From UKL13-2 sp043744255 (GTDB taxonomy: Bacteria > Pseudomonadota > Gammaproteobacteria > Burkholderiales > Usitatibacteraceae), in the NCBI GenBank assembly GCA_043744255.1, contig JAYTVA010000075.1, positions 6,213 to 70,212 on the forward strand: a stretch of DNA of 64,000 bases, read 5' to 3'. The notes beneath the pieces were generated by a model, which was not told the origin of the DNA, did not search any database, and saw nothing but the letters and a program-made list of their open reading frames with translations. Both the position numbers and the translations under genes were made by a program. This document shows, piece by piece, positions 16,894 through 24,858 of the stretch (position 1 is the stretch's first letter; the number at the start of each line of letters is the position of its first letter).

Positions 16894-17660
16894 TACACGT
16901 CGCGTGGTTTGCGTGGCATGTGGCTAAACACGCGGTCGTACAGCCAATTGGGCACGATGCGCAGCACGCGCGCGGCGATGCCCATTTGCCAAGGGATTAC
17001 TGTGAACGAAGTTTTGGCGGCAATGGCGCGCTCAAAGCGGCGCGCGGCGTCGGCAGCGTCAATCAGGAACGGCATATTGAAGGTGTTTACTGCGGTCATC
17101 GGCGTGCGGATATAGCCAGGGCAAATGGTGACGACCGAGATACCATCACCCCGCAACTCCACGCGCAGACTTTCACAAAAGGTGATCGCGGCGGCCTTCG
17201 AGGCTGAATACGCGCCGCTGCCGGGGATGCCACGGAACCCAGCGACACTGGCGACGCCGACCAAGGTGCCGGTCTGCACTGCCTTCATCGGTGCGACAAA
17301 GGCGTTGAAGGTGTTGACCATACCGAGCACATTGATGTCGAACACGTCACGGAACGCCTGCAAATCGTCTTCGCCCGTTAACGTGCCGCGCGACACACCG
17401 GCGTTGGCAATCACGATGTCGGGTGCGCCGAAGCGAGTGACGAAATCATCAGCGGCGGCGCGGAGTGCCACCGCATCGCGCACGTCGCAAGCGTAGAGCG
17501 CAGGCGCTGCACCACCGGCGGCAACAATGTCGTTACTGAGCTGCTGCAAAAAATCAAAGCGGCGCGCAACCAAGCCAAGTTGCGCGCCGCTGTTGTTGTA
17601 CTGTCGGGCGAGGGCTTCGCCGATTCCACTGGATGCACCGGTGATGAAAACTTTTTTCAT
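16893..17660 (-). CDS. Short-chain dehydrogenase/reductase
   Basis: A classical SDR of 255 residues. The cofactor loop FITGASSGIGEALA, the NAG motif (VIANAGVSRG) and the catalytic YSASK (in SGAYSASKAA) are all present, with the serine in VGVASVAGF. The C terminus has the hydrophobic pattern of SDRs related to YqjQ/DltE, which may contact membranes. It is translationally coupled to the acyl-CoA dehydrogenase, which suggests a lipid or acyl substrate; that is inference. Confidence 0.9.
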   Translation of the reverse strand: MKKVFITGASSGIGEALARQYNNSGAQLGLVARRFDFLQQLSNDIVAAGGAAPALYACDVRDAVALRAAADDFVTRFGAPDIVIANAGVSRGTLTGEDDLQAFRDVFDINVLGMVNTFNAFVAPMKAVQTGTLVGVASVAGFRGIPGSGAYSASKAAAITFCESLRVELRGDGISVVTICPGYIRTPMTAVNTFNMPFLIDAADAARRFERAIAAKTSFTVIPWQMGIAARVLRIVPNWLYDRVFSHMPRKPRDV

Positions 17661-17753
17661 CCGTGCATTTTAACTGACGCTTGCTAACTTACGCCCCGGC
17701 CGGTGCAGGAGCTACAGCAGGTTTAGGTGCTGGCTTCTTCACCTTGGGGCGCA

Positions 17754-18458
17754 CTACTTTTTTGCGGGAGCCTTTGCGGGCGCGGCTGTTGCGGCCGGTT
17801 TGTTGGCGGCGCGTGCGTCGGCGATCAGCGCTTCCGCGATCGAGAACAGGCTCTCTGCCCCGGCTGTTTGTTCCACCGAATATTTGCCGTTCACGACCAA
17901 CGTTGGTGTGGCTTCGATACGGTAGTCGCCAGCCATTTTTTCGGCGCGGCGGATTTTGCCTTGCACCGAAAATGATTTCTGCACTTCTTCAAATTTCTTC
18001 GGATCAACGCCCTGCTTTTCCAGCCAAGTGTTCAGCGTAGACGGGTTACCGAGCACGATGTTTTCCACGTGGATGGCATCGAATATTTTTTGCTGCATTT
18101 TGTCGGCGAGACCCATTGCCTCGAGCGTGTAGTAGAGCGGAATGCTGGGCACGCCACGATGCGCGGCGGGTACGGGTACACGCACGAATTTCACGTCCGC
18201 AGGTTGCTTCTTGACCCACGCGTGCAAACGTGGCTCAAGGTGGGCGCAGTGAATGCAGCCGTAGCCAAAAAATTCCAACACTTCAATCTTGCCGTCGTTC
18301 TCAACCGGCTGTGGTGGATTCAGCTTTTTTCCGGCTCGCTGGCTCGCGTCTTGCGCGAACGCACCTACCGCGAATGCCGCGAGGGCAACAAACAAAAATG
18401 ATTTGATCCAGTAAATGGGCAAACGCGTAGATTTTGTGGCGCTCTGCAGGCTGTGCAT
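17754..18458 (-). CDS. dsbA: Thiol:disulfide interchange protein DsbA, tail frameshifted
   Basis: A periplasmic thioredoxin-fold oxidase of 234 residues. It has a hydrophobic signal or anchor (about 16-36), the redox motif CIHC at 68-71 in FFGYGCIHCAHLEP, and the cis-proline loop in IEATPTLVVNGKY. DsbA introduces disulfides into exported proteins and is reoxidised by DsbB. The C terminus is an Ala/Lys/Pro tail ending PAKAPAKK. One more A in the 6-A run at 17758-17763 would extend the same kind of tail by 22 residues (VVRPKVKKPAPKP...) to a TAA at 17689. This suggests a frameshift, slippage or a sequencing error. Confidence 0.88.
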   Translation of the reverse strand: MHSLQSATKSTRLPIYWIKSFLFVALAAFAVGAFAQDASQRAGKKLNPPQPVENDGKIEVLEFFGYGCIHCAHLEPRLHAWVKKQPADVKFVRVPVPAAHRGVPSIPLYYTLEAMGLADKMQQKIFDAIHVENIVLGNPSTLNTWLEKQGVDPKKFEEVQKSFSVQGKIRRAEKMAGDYRIEATPTLVVNGKYSVEQTAGAESLFSIAEALIADARAANKPAATAAPAKAPAKK

Positions 18459-18492
18459 GATGGTGTCCTGTAAGTGAAATTTGTTCGGGCAG

Positions 18493-19185
18493 TTATTCCG
18501 TTTTTACGACTGCGGCGGCGATTCCGTTTTGAGACAAGGCAGTTTTGATTCTGTTCATTTCGTCCACGCTGCGATAAGGCCCCAACCGTACCCGATATAA
18601 CGTGCCTTTATCGGGGAAGTTGACGGTCTTGACCACGGCGTCCAGTCCGGCAAAGGCAATTTTAGCCTTCAAACTTTCTGCGTCACCAATGTTTTGAAAT
18701 GCCCCGGCTTGCAGCATGTAAACCTCCTTGCTGGCCTCTTTGGGGGTGTCTTTCATCGCCTCCTTTGCAGGCACGGGTGCAGCAGGCACGTCCTTCGCTG
18801 CACTTGGCTTGGCCTCCGGTTTAGTATCCAAACGCGCAATCGGTGGCACCGGGGCTTTGCCGCCCTTGCCATCTTTGCCGGGCAGAATGTCGTAAAAATC
18901 AAAACGGGGCTTGTCTCCCGCCTTCGCCACCGGCGGCGCGGGCGCAACGCCACCGGGCTGGGTTGCGTCGAATTTGGGTGGGTCGTTGGCGGACTTTGTG
19001 GGCAGGGACTCGACGCCTTTGGCCTTTTCAACAAACGGGGTTGCATGCCGATTCAGCCACATGGCGAAACCCAGCGCGATCAACACGCCCAACAGCACGC
19101 CGATGCCGATGCCGGTGAGCAGCGGGCTCATGCGCGAAACCCATGATGAGGCGCTGTCCCCCGCTGATTGTTTGTAACCCGCCAT
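18493..19185 (-). CDS. SPOR-domain cell-division protein (FtsN-like)
   Basis: A 230-residue bitopic membrane protein. It has a short cytoplasmic part, one helix at about 22-43, a long Pro/Lys/Ala-rich periplasmic linker, and a C-terminal SPOR domain from about 152 (YMLQAGAFQNIGDAESLKAKI to the end). SPOR domains bind glycan strands stripped of stem peptides at the septum. Position directly after argS, before dsbA, is common for FtsN-like proteins in betaproteobacteria. Its start overlaps the argS stop by one base. Confidence 0.88.
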   Translation of the reverse strand: MAGYKQSAGDSASSWVSRMSPLLTGIGIGVLLGVLIALGFAMWLNRHATPFVEKAKGVESLPTKSANDPPKFDATQPGGVAPAPPVAKAGDKPRFDFYDILPGKDGKGGKAPVPPIARLDTKPEAKPSAAKDVPAAPVPAKEAMKDTPKEASKEVYMLQAGAFQNIGDAESLKAKIAFAGLDAVVKTVNFPDKGTLYRVRLGPYRSVDEMNRIKTALSQNGIAAAVVKTE

Positions 19186-20852
19186 TACATTTTCTCCGGA
19201 GCCGACACGCCGACGACGGTCAGGCCATTTTTCAATACCTGCTTGGTCGCCAACACCAGCGACAAGCGCGCGAGTTTCAGCGCCTCATCGTCCACCAAAA
19301 ACCGCTCTGCATTGTAATAAGTGTGCAATTTCGCGGCAAGATCGGCAAGGTACACCGTGACCATGTGCGGCGCGAGTTCGCGTGCGGCATTACGCAATGC
19401 TTCCGGGAAATCGGCCAGCGCTCGCAGCAAGTCAGATTCGTATTTACTGGTCAGCGGCGAATGATCGACCGTCATCAACGCGGCCTCATCGCCGCCCCAT
19501 TGCGCGAGTACGCTGCAAATACGCGCATGCGCGTATTGCACGTAGTACACCGGATTTTCTTCTGATTTCGAGCGCGCCAGATCGATGTCAAACGTGAGTT
19601 GTGAGTCGGATTTGCGCATCACAAAAAAGTAGCGTGTGGCATCACGACCCACTTCATCGATCAAGTCGCGCAGCGTGACGTAGCTGCCCGCGCGCTTAGA
19701 GATTTTTACTTCCTCGCCACCGCGCATCACGGTAATCATTTGGTGCAGTACATAGTCTGGATAGCCAATAGGCACGCCCATCTCCATCGCTTGAAGGCCA
19801 GCGCGCACGCGTGCCAACGAGCCGTGATGATCTGCGCCCAACTCAACAATCGCGCGACCAAAACCACGCTGCCACTTGCTGACGTGGTACGCCACATCGG
19901 GCACGAAGTAGGTATACGTGCCGTCGGATTTACGCATCACGCGGTCTTTGTCGTCGCCGTAGTCGGTGGTGCGCAACCACAGCGCGCCATCTTGCTCGTA
20001 GGTTTTACCATTGGCAATGAGTTGTTTGACAGTGGTGTCCACCGCGTGCGAACTGTAGAGCGATGATTCGAGAAAATATTCGTCGAACTCGACGCCGAAT
20101 GCTTTGAGATCGAGGTCTTGTTCGTTACGTAAATACGCGACGGCAAATTGGCGCACGGCTTCGGCGTCGTCACCCTTTGCGTCGGACGGAAATTCGTTGG
20201 CGTAGCGCTCGGCGATTTCGCGAATGTAATCGCCTTGGTAGCCATCAGCGGGGAATGGGGTGGTGTCGCCCAAGCGTTCACGCAAGCGCGCCTGTACGGA
20301 GAGCGTGAGATTGTTGATCTGCACGCCCGCATCGTTATAGTAAAACTCGCGCGAAACATTCCAGCCTTGCCATTTCAGCAGACGCGCCAAGGTGTCACCG
20401 ATGGAGGCCGCGCGCCCGTGGCCGACGTGCAGCGGGCCAGTCGGATTGGCCGATACAAACTCGACCATAACCTTTTTCGTACCGCCTTCATTACCGCGAC
20501 CGAACGCATCGGCGCTAGCGAAAATATTTTTAATAACGCGTGTCTCTGCTGCGCGCGACAAACGCACGTTAATAAAACCGGGGCCTGCGATTTCCGGTAC
20601 GTTGGCGAGTAGTTCGGACTTCGGCAGTGCAGCAACAATCGCATCGGCGATTTCGCGTGGTTTTTTGCCGAGTTTTTTTGCCAGTTGCAGCGCGCTATTC
20701 ACCGCAAAGTGGCCGTGATCCGGGTTCTTGGGCTTTTCGACCTCAATGCGAAAGTCGTCCGTCGCGAGCGCCGGAAACGCGACATGCAGCGCCGCCTGAA
20801 AGAGTTCGGCGACGGCGTTTTTGTTATCGATAAAGGTGGCAGCGGGTGACAT
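19185..20852 (-). CDS. argS: Arginyl-tRNA synthetase
   Basis: A class I aminoacyl-tRNA synthetase of 555 residues. The N-terminal Add-1 domain precedes the HIGH-type motif in SANPTGPLHVGHGRA. The KMSKS-type loop reads EVKISKRAGSYVT, and the C-terminal anticodon-binding DALR domain ends near VVGVSAPEKM. It is the first gene of a minus-strand run of six genes with very short spacing, starting from a CGCTATAAT promoter core at 20879-20887. Confidence 0.97.
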   Translation of the reverse strand: MSPAATFIDNKNAVAELFQAALHVAFPALATDDFRIEVEKPKNPDHGHFAVNSALQLAKKLGKKPREIADAIVAALPKSELLANVPEIAGPGFINVRLSRAAETRVIKNIFASADAFGRGNEGGTKKVMVEFVSANPTGPLHVGHGRAASIGDTLARLLKWQGWNVSREFYYNDAGVQINNLTLSVQARLRERLGDTTPFPADGYQGDYIREIAERYANEFPSDAKGDDAEAVRQFAVAYLRNEQDLDLKAFGVEFDEYFLESSLYSSHAVDTTVKQLIANGKTYEQDGALWLRTTDYGDDKDRVMRKSDGTYTYFVPDVAYHVSKWQRGFGRAIVELGADHHGSLARVRAGLQAMEMGVPIGYPDYVLHQMITVMRGGEEVKISKRAGSYVTLRDLIDEVGRDATRYFFVMRKSDSQLTFDIDLARSKSEENPVYYVQYAHARICSVLAQWGGDEAALMTVDHSPLTSKYESDLLRALADFPEALRNAARELAPHMVTVYLADLAAKLHTYYNAERFLVDDEALKLARLSLVLATKQVLKNGLTVVGVSAPEKM

Positions 20853-20878
20853 GGCAAGTTCGTAAATGTGAGCCGCAC

Positions 20879-20887
20879 ATTATAGCG
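20879..20887 (-). promoter_or_regulatory. Promoter -10 (CGCTATAAT) for argS
   Basis: The minus strand reads CGCTATAAT 26 bp before the argS ATG, which leaves a leader of only about 20 nt. No clear -35 is present. Confidence 0.55.
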
Positions 20888-20946
20888 GGTGCTCGTTGTG
20901 CGCTCAGCCGCTGCTAGACACGCGCCGCATCAATGTTCACACCCCA

Positions 20947-20977
20947 CAAAAACAACGGGGCGACCGAAGTCGCCCCG
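20947..20977 (-). terminator. Intrinsic terminator after the HHH protein gene
   Basis: A GC-rich hairpin with the stem GGGGCGAC / GTCGCCCC (20957-20964 with 20969-20976) and a 4-base loop. On the minus strand it is followed by TTGTTTTTG, a T tract. It lies 21 bp past the stop of the gene at 20998. Confidence 0.85.
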
Positions 20978-20997
20978 CTTGACCGAACCAAGAAAAA

Positions 20998-21447
20998 TTA
21001 CTTCTTCATGTCGGCTTTAGCGGCTGGTTCAGCTTTTTTGGCTGGTTCGGCTTTGGCAGCAGGCGCGGCAGCAGCGGCTGGCTTCGATTGCTTGGCGATG
21101 ATCGAATCTTTCACGCCGTTGTAAGTCTTAGCGGGGATGATTTTTTTCTTGGCCAAATCGTCTTTACCGCCGTAGCCGGTTTTGCCACGGCCCTTGATGA
21201 TCTTGTCAGCAAACGCTTCACCAATACCGGGCAGCGCCATCAGTTCTTCTTTGCTGGCCGAGTTGATGTCAACGAGTTCTTTTTTCACTTCGGCTTTGGC
21301 GGGGGCAGCAGCAGGAGCGGCTGGTGCAGCTTTGGCAGCGGCAGCAGGGGCGGCAGAAGCCGCTTTTGGCGTCTCAGCTTTTTGCGCGAACGCCGCGCCA
21401 GCAACGGCAAACAACGCAGCGGACAACAGGGAAGTCAATTTTTTCAT
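20998..21447 (-). CDS. Secreted helix-hairpin-helix protein (ComEA-like)
   Basis: A 149-residue exported protein. It has a signal peptide ending about AAFAQ, an Ala/Pro/Lys linker, one HhH DNA-binding motif (VDINSASKEELMALPGIGEAFADKII), and a low-complexity Ala/Lys tail. ComEA-type proteins bind incoming DNA in the periplasm during natural transformation. The single HhH and the added KGRGKTGYGGKDDLAKKKI segment fit the short ComEA-related family. The start at 21447 is chosen for its AGGAGA ribosome binding site and signal peptide; longer starts are not credible. Confidence 0.85.
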   Translation of the reverse strand: MKKLTSLLSAALFAVAGAAFAQKAETPKAASAAPAAAAKAAPAAPAAAPAKAEVKKELVDINSASKEELMALPGIGEAFADKIIKGRGKTGYGGKDDLAKKKIIPAKTYNGVKDSIIAKQSKPAAAAAPAAKAEPAKKAEPAAKADMKK

Positions 21448-21628
21448 GCAAGTTCTCCTTGGAGATGGTGAGTGAGTTTGATTTGAGTGAGTTCGCTCGT
21501 TAACGCAAACGATAAGGCAAACGCGAATGCGAACGGGCATAAGATACAACGAATGGTGTCGTTGCGGGTTTACATGATGAATTGACATCGATGCCCGAAA
21601 ACCGGCAGACACTGCGCCAAATCCTTCC

Positions 21629-21634
21629 TACAAT
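21629..21634 (+). promoter_or_regulatory. -10 box 6 nt before the ada ATG
   Basis: TACAAT is followed by six bases (CGCTGC) and the ATG at 21641, with no Shine-Dalgarno sequence. It has the same geometry as at trmB and rlmI and predicts a leaderless mRNA. Confidence 0.4.
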
Positions 21635-21640
21635 CGCTGC

Positions 21641-22681
21641 ATGCATACTCTCCCGCCCCTTGCCGAAGTCACCAAAGCTTTCCTCGCCTCGGATTCACGT
21701 TATGAGGGCATCTTCTTTGTCGCGGTGAAAACAACACGCATTTTTTGCCGCCCCACCTGCAAAGCACGTAAACCGTTTTTGAAAAACGTCGAGTTTTTCG
21801 CGGACAAAAGCGACGCGCTGCACGCGGGCTACCGACCCTGCCTGCGCTGCAAGCCGATGCATACCGTCGCCGAGGTGCCCGCGTTCGTGGAAAAGCTGAA
21901 AGCGCTGGTGGACGCAGATCCGACTGCCCGGTTACGCGAGCGCGATTTACTGGATTTAGGGATCGAACCCACCACCGCGCGCCGCCAATTTCAGCGCGCG
22001 TTCGGCATGTCGTTCCACGCCTACCAGCGCGCGCGCCGCATGGGCTCGGCACTCGCCACCGTCAGGAAAGGAAGCAACGTGTTAGACACCCAATTGGATC
22101 ATGGCTTTGAATCGTCGAGCGGATTTCGCGAGGCGTTCGCAAAAGTATTCGGCGCCCCGCCTAGCAAAGCGAGTGGCGTCAAATGCCTCTATGCAAGATG
22201 GCTCGATTCCCCACTCGGCCCGATGTTGGCGATTGCCGATGATCGTGGCCTGCATGTGGTGGACTGGGTAGATCGACGAGGACTAGAGCGCGCAATCGAG
22301 CGTTTGCGCGCACGCGAAAAAGCAGCGATTGTGCCGGGCGCGCATCCGGTGCTCGATCAGATTGAACGCGAGTTGCGTGAGTATTTTGCGGGTACGTTGC
22401 TGCAATTCCAGACACCACTGGCACCTTGGGGCACGCCGTTTCAAAACAGCGTGTGGCAACAACTACTCGCCATTCCACGCGGACAAACACGTGCGTATGC
22501 CGAGCTTGCGAAGGCGCTCGGCGCGCCCAAAGCCGTACGTGCGGTGGCGCGTGCGAATGGTGATAATTTTCGCGGCGTCATCATTCCCTGTCATCGCGTA
22601 ATTGGCAGTGATGGCTCGCTCACGGGGTATGGCGGAGGATTGGCGCGGAAGCAGTGGTTGCTCGATCATGAGCGCGCGTAG
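21641..22681 (+). CDS. ada: Ada-type methylphosphotriester/O6-methylguanine repair protein and regulator
   Basis: A 346-residue three-part protein. Residues 10-75 form the Ada zinc domain with cysteines C36, C40, C67 and C70 (IFCRPTC, CLRCKP); C36 would accept the phosphotriester methyl group. Residues 80-175 form an AraC-type HTH (ARRQFQRAFGMSFHAYQRARR). The C-terminal methyltransferase has the active cysteine C317 in IIPCHRVIG. In the family, methylated Ada activates repair genes, probably including its own. No alkA or alkB gene is adjacent. Confidence 0.93.
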   Translation: MHTLPPLAEVTKAFLASDSRYEGIFFVAVKTTRIFCRPTCKARKPFLKNVEFFADKSDALHAGYRPCLRCKPMHTVAEVPAFVEKLKALVDADPTARLRERDLLDLGIEPTTARRQFQRAFGMSFHAYQRARRMGSALATVRKGSNVLDTQLDHGFESSSGFREAFAKVFGAPPSKASGVKCLYARWLDSPLGPMLAIADDRGLHVVDWVDRRGLERAIERLRAREKAAIVPGAHPVLDQIERELREYFAGTLLQFQTPLAPWGTPFQNSVWQQLLAIPRGQTRAYAELAKALGAPKAVRAVARANGDNFRGVIIPCHRVIGSDGSLTGYGGGLARKQWLLDHERA

Positions 22682-22691
22682 TACCGACTCT

Positions 22692-23243
22692 CTACTTACC
22701 TGCGAGCATCGGCGAGACGGACGCCGCTGCGATCACCAACACCAGCAACCCGAACACAATCCAGACGATGATGGAGGTTTTGTATTTGATGTGGGGAGTG
22801 GCGGCGATTACGTTGCGATAGTCCGATGAGAACACCATGCGGCCTTGCTTGCCCCAGAGTAGGTACAGGATGTAGGCGCTGATGAGGGTGCCGATGGGGA
22901 AAATCAAAAGCCCTAACGCGCTGCCCAATGTAGCCACGATTCGAGACCATCGTTTCAATTTGCGCAAACCGATGCCGCCCGCTAAGAAAAAAACACCAAG
23001 GACTAACGGCCCCAAAAGTACAACCGCTAAGCCATCACCGTTCAGCGGGTCAGGGAATTTTTCACCCAAACCGACCAACGCCGCCAATCCACGAACGAGA
23101 GTCAGCATTCCACTAAACACGTACAAGGAACCGACCCCCTGAATCGACGCCTCAGTATTCAGATGCGCCTTGCGAATTGTTTCGTCTTCGTTGGTGGTTG
23201 GCTCAAGGTTAGCCTTTGGCGCAGCGTATGGGTTGTCGGTCAT
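22692..23243 (-). CDS. Membrane protein of unknown function
   Basis: A 183-residue protein beginning MTDNPYAAPKANLEP, a start typical of small proteobacterial membrane proteins. It has four predicted hydrophobic segments after residue 40 and a soluble N terminus. An in-frame start at 23396 exists but overlaps the rtcA end and lacks a ribosome binding site; AAGAG precedes the chosen ATG. It follows rtcA by about 150 bp on the same strand, so it could be the last gene of the RNA-repair transcript, but the hairpin at 23359-23385 lies between them. Function unknown. Confidence 0.7.
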   Translation of the reverse strand: MTDNPYAAPKANLEPTTNEDETIRKAHLNTEASIQGVGSLYVFSGMLTLVRGLAALVGLGEKFPDPLNGDGLAVVLLGPLVLGVFFLAGGIGLRKLKRWSRIVATLGSALGLLIFPIGTLISAYILYLLWGKQGRMVFSSDYRNVIAATPHIKYKTSIIVWIVFGLLVLVIAAASVSPMLAGK

Positions 23244-23358
23244 TTGTTTCTCTTGAAGGAAAATGCGCAACGCTGTTTGCGCTTTCTCAATCTTACCCGC
23301 GATCTCACGCGCCATTCGCGGAGCAGAAAAAACTGTTGCGTAGTGGCGGCCACCGCCC

Positions 23359-23385
23359 GAAACCCCGCGTGGATATTGGGGTTTC
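23359..23385 (-). other. 3' hairpin of rtcA; 8-bp stem, 11-nt loop (copy 2)
   Basis: On the minus strand, 7 nt after the rtcA stop, GAAACCCC pairs perfectly with GGGGTTTC around the 11-nt loop AATATCCACGC. The rsmE element (8151-8177) has the same geometry and shares AATATCCAC in the loop, with a different but still paired stem. No T tract follows. Confidence 0.6.
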
Positions 23386-23392
23386 AGACACT

Positions 23393-24418
23393 TCAACCAA
23401 ACGAAAATTTCACCGCGCGCGCTGCAGTAGGCTCCATCGCAATGTCCACCGCCAAAAATTTCTGAATCACGCCTGCGTTGGTGCGCGCGTGTTCACTCGC
23501 ACTCACCGCCGTGAACGAGCCGCTGCCCGCGAGCGCAAACGGAATCATCAATTGGTCGGCGAGATGTTCGCCAACCGCCGCACTCGAAGCCACATACGCA
23601 CGCGCCTCACCCACCGCGCGCTTGGCGACTGCCTCAGCGGTGACGCCTTTTTCGCCGAATGCCACGAATACTTCGGTTACGTGTTCATGCGCGAGCGTAA
23701 TCATCGCCACGTTCCCGGGTCCTTGCGAAGGATCGAGGCCGCGAATGCGTAGCTGCTCGGCTGACCACGCCATCGCCGCGCCGATCACGTCCAACTCACG
23801 TTGCGCCACGCTACCCGCCACGCCTGCGATCACGCTTTCTGCGTAGCCATCGACACGCTCGCCGCGCCAATTGAGGTCAATCGGTGTGAGCGCTCTTGCG
23901 GGTGTGATCGTCGCCGCAAAGCGGCCACCGCCAGCGGGATAGAAACCGTAGCGCTGCAATGCAACCCCGACCGCCACACCCATGCGCGCGAGCTGCGGCA
24001 AGAAGCTGCGCTCAATAAATTCAAACGGCGGTGCCATACCGTTGTGCGTACCGCCTTCAAATGTGACCTTGCTGACGCCATCGGCGAGCATCAAGGCAGG
24101 CAGTACCGTTTGGAAAACCAAGGTGCAGCTTCCGGCGCTGCCGATGGCAAATTTGTATTCGCCTGATTTAACCGTACCCGGCGCGAAGCTGAGTGAAGTG
24201 GAGCCAGTGGCGTTACCTTCTACGGTCGCGCCGCTGATTTCAGTGGCCGCGTTTACCGCAGTCAAATGCTGGCGCAACAATCCCGGCTTCGGGCGCTTGG
24301 CGCGAATGTTGGTGATACGAAACGGGATGCCCGTGACCATGGAGAGCGACAGCGCGGTGCGCAAAATTTGCCCACCGCCTTCGCCGATACTGCCGTCAAG
24401 TTCGATTGGCGTTTTCAT
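23393..24418 (-). CDS. rtcA: RNA 3'-terminal phosphate cyclase
   Basis: A 341-residue cyclase that converts RNA 3'-phosphate to 2',3'-cyclic phosphate using ATP. Visible motifs are GEGGGQILRTALSLS at the N terminus, RAKRPKPGLLRQHL, and the catalytic adenylylated histidine H310 in SASEHARTNAGVI near the C terminus; HVTEVFVAFGEKG precedes it. It is the last enzyme of the rtcB operon and overlaps the zinc-ribbon gene by 23 bases. In Salmonella its activity is needed to make the cyclic-phosphate tRNA fragments that activate RtcR. Confidence 0.96.
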   Translation of the reverse strand: MKTPIELDGSIGEGGGQILRTALSLSMVTGIPFRITNIRAKRPKPGLLRQHLTAVNAATEISGATVEGNATGSTSLSFAPGTVKSGEYKFAIGSAGSCTLVFQTVLPALMLADGVSKVTFEGGTHNGMAPPFEFIERSFLPQLARMGVAVGVALQRYGFYPAGGGRFAATITPARALTPIDLNWRGERVDGYAESVIAGVAGSVAQRELDVIGAAMAWSAEQLRIRGLDPSQGPGNVAMITLAHEHVTEVFVAFGEKGVTAEAVAKRAVGEARAYVASSAAVGEHLADQLMIPFALAGSGSFTAVSASEHARTNAGVIQKFLAVDIAMEPTAARAVKFSFG

Positions 24419-24812
24419 TTTTCTTTTTCAGTTTTTTGATGATGGCTGCGAATGATGCAGCGCGCGCTTCCGCTTTAGTTGCACGCGCACGCGCCCGACA
24501 TACGCGGCAACGGACTGCGCTCGAAAACAGCGTTCCCTGCCAATTTTCATACCAAAGCTTCTGTTGCTTCGCCGTCCAAATCTCCCGCGCACCGCAATCG
24601 CTGCAAGAGAACGACGAGGGCAAATAGAAACCACGCCGTACAAAATCGGGCTCACCGTAACTGTTATTTGGTCTAAGCGCAGCGACATCAACTGATTCGC
24701 GATCACCGGCCGAAACTATCAAGTTACGAAATCGGGGAACGTAAATTTTCCTTTGCGCGCGCATCAATCGCTTCTCTTTAATCTCCGCGCGCCGCTGTTT
24801 ATTACTTTTCAC
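24396..24812 (-). CDS. Zinc-ribbon protein of the RNA-repair operon
   Basis: A 138-residue basic protein. The centre holds a four-cysteine zinc ribbon, CSDCG near residue 70 and CRVC near residue 103, separated by EIWTAKQQKLWYENWQG, a conserved Trp/Tyr-rich stretch. Both ends are rich in Lys and Arg (KSNKQRRAEIKEKRLMRAQRK; KKLKKKNE), which suggests RNA or ribosome binding. It sits between rtcB and rtcA and overlaps rtcA by 23 bases, so it is surely made with them. A role as RNA-binding partner of the repair enzymes is inference. Confidence 0.75.
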   Translation of the reverse strand: MKSNKQRRAEIKEKRLMRAQRKIYVPRFRNLIVSAGDRESVDVAALRPNNSYGEPDFVRRGFYLPSSFSCSDCGAREIWTAKQQKLWYENWQGTLFSSAVRCRVCRARARATKAEARAASFAAIIKKLKKKNENANRT

Positions 24813-24858
24813 TTACTGCCTCCTTTCCATTCAAAAAACGTGAAAGGAAGCAACCTCG

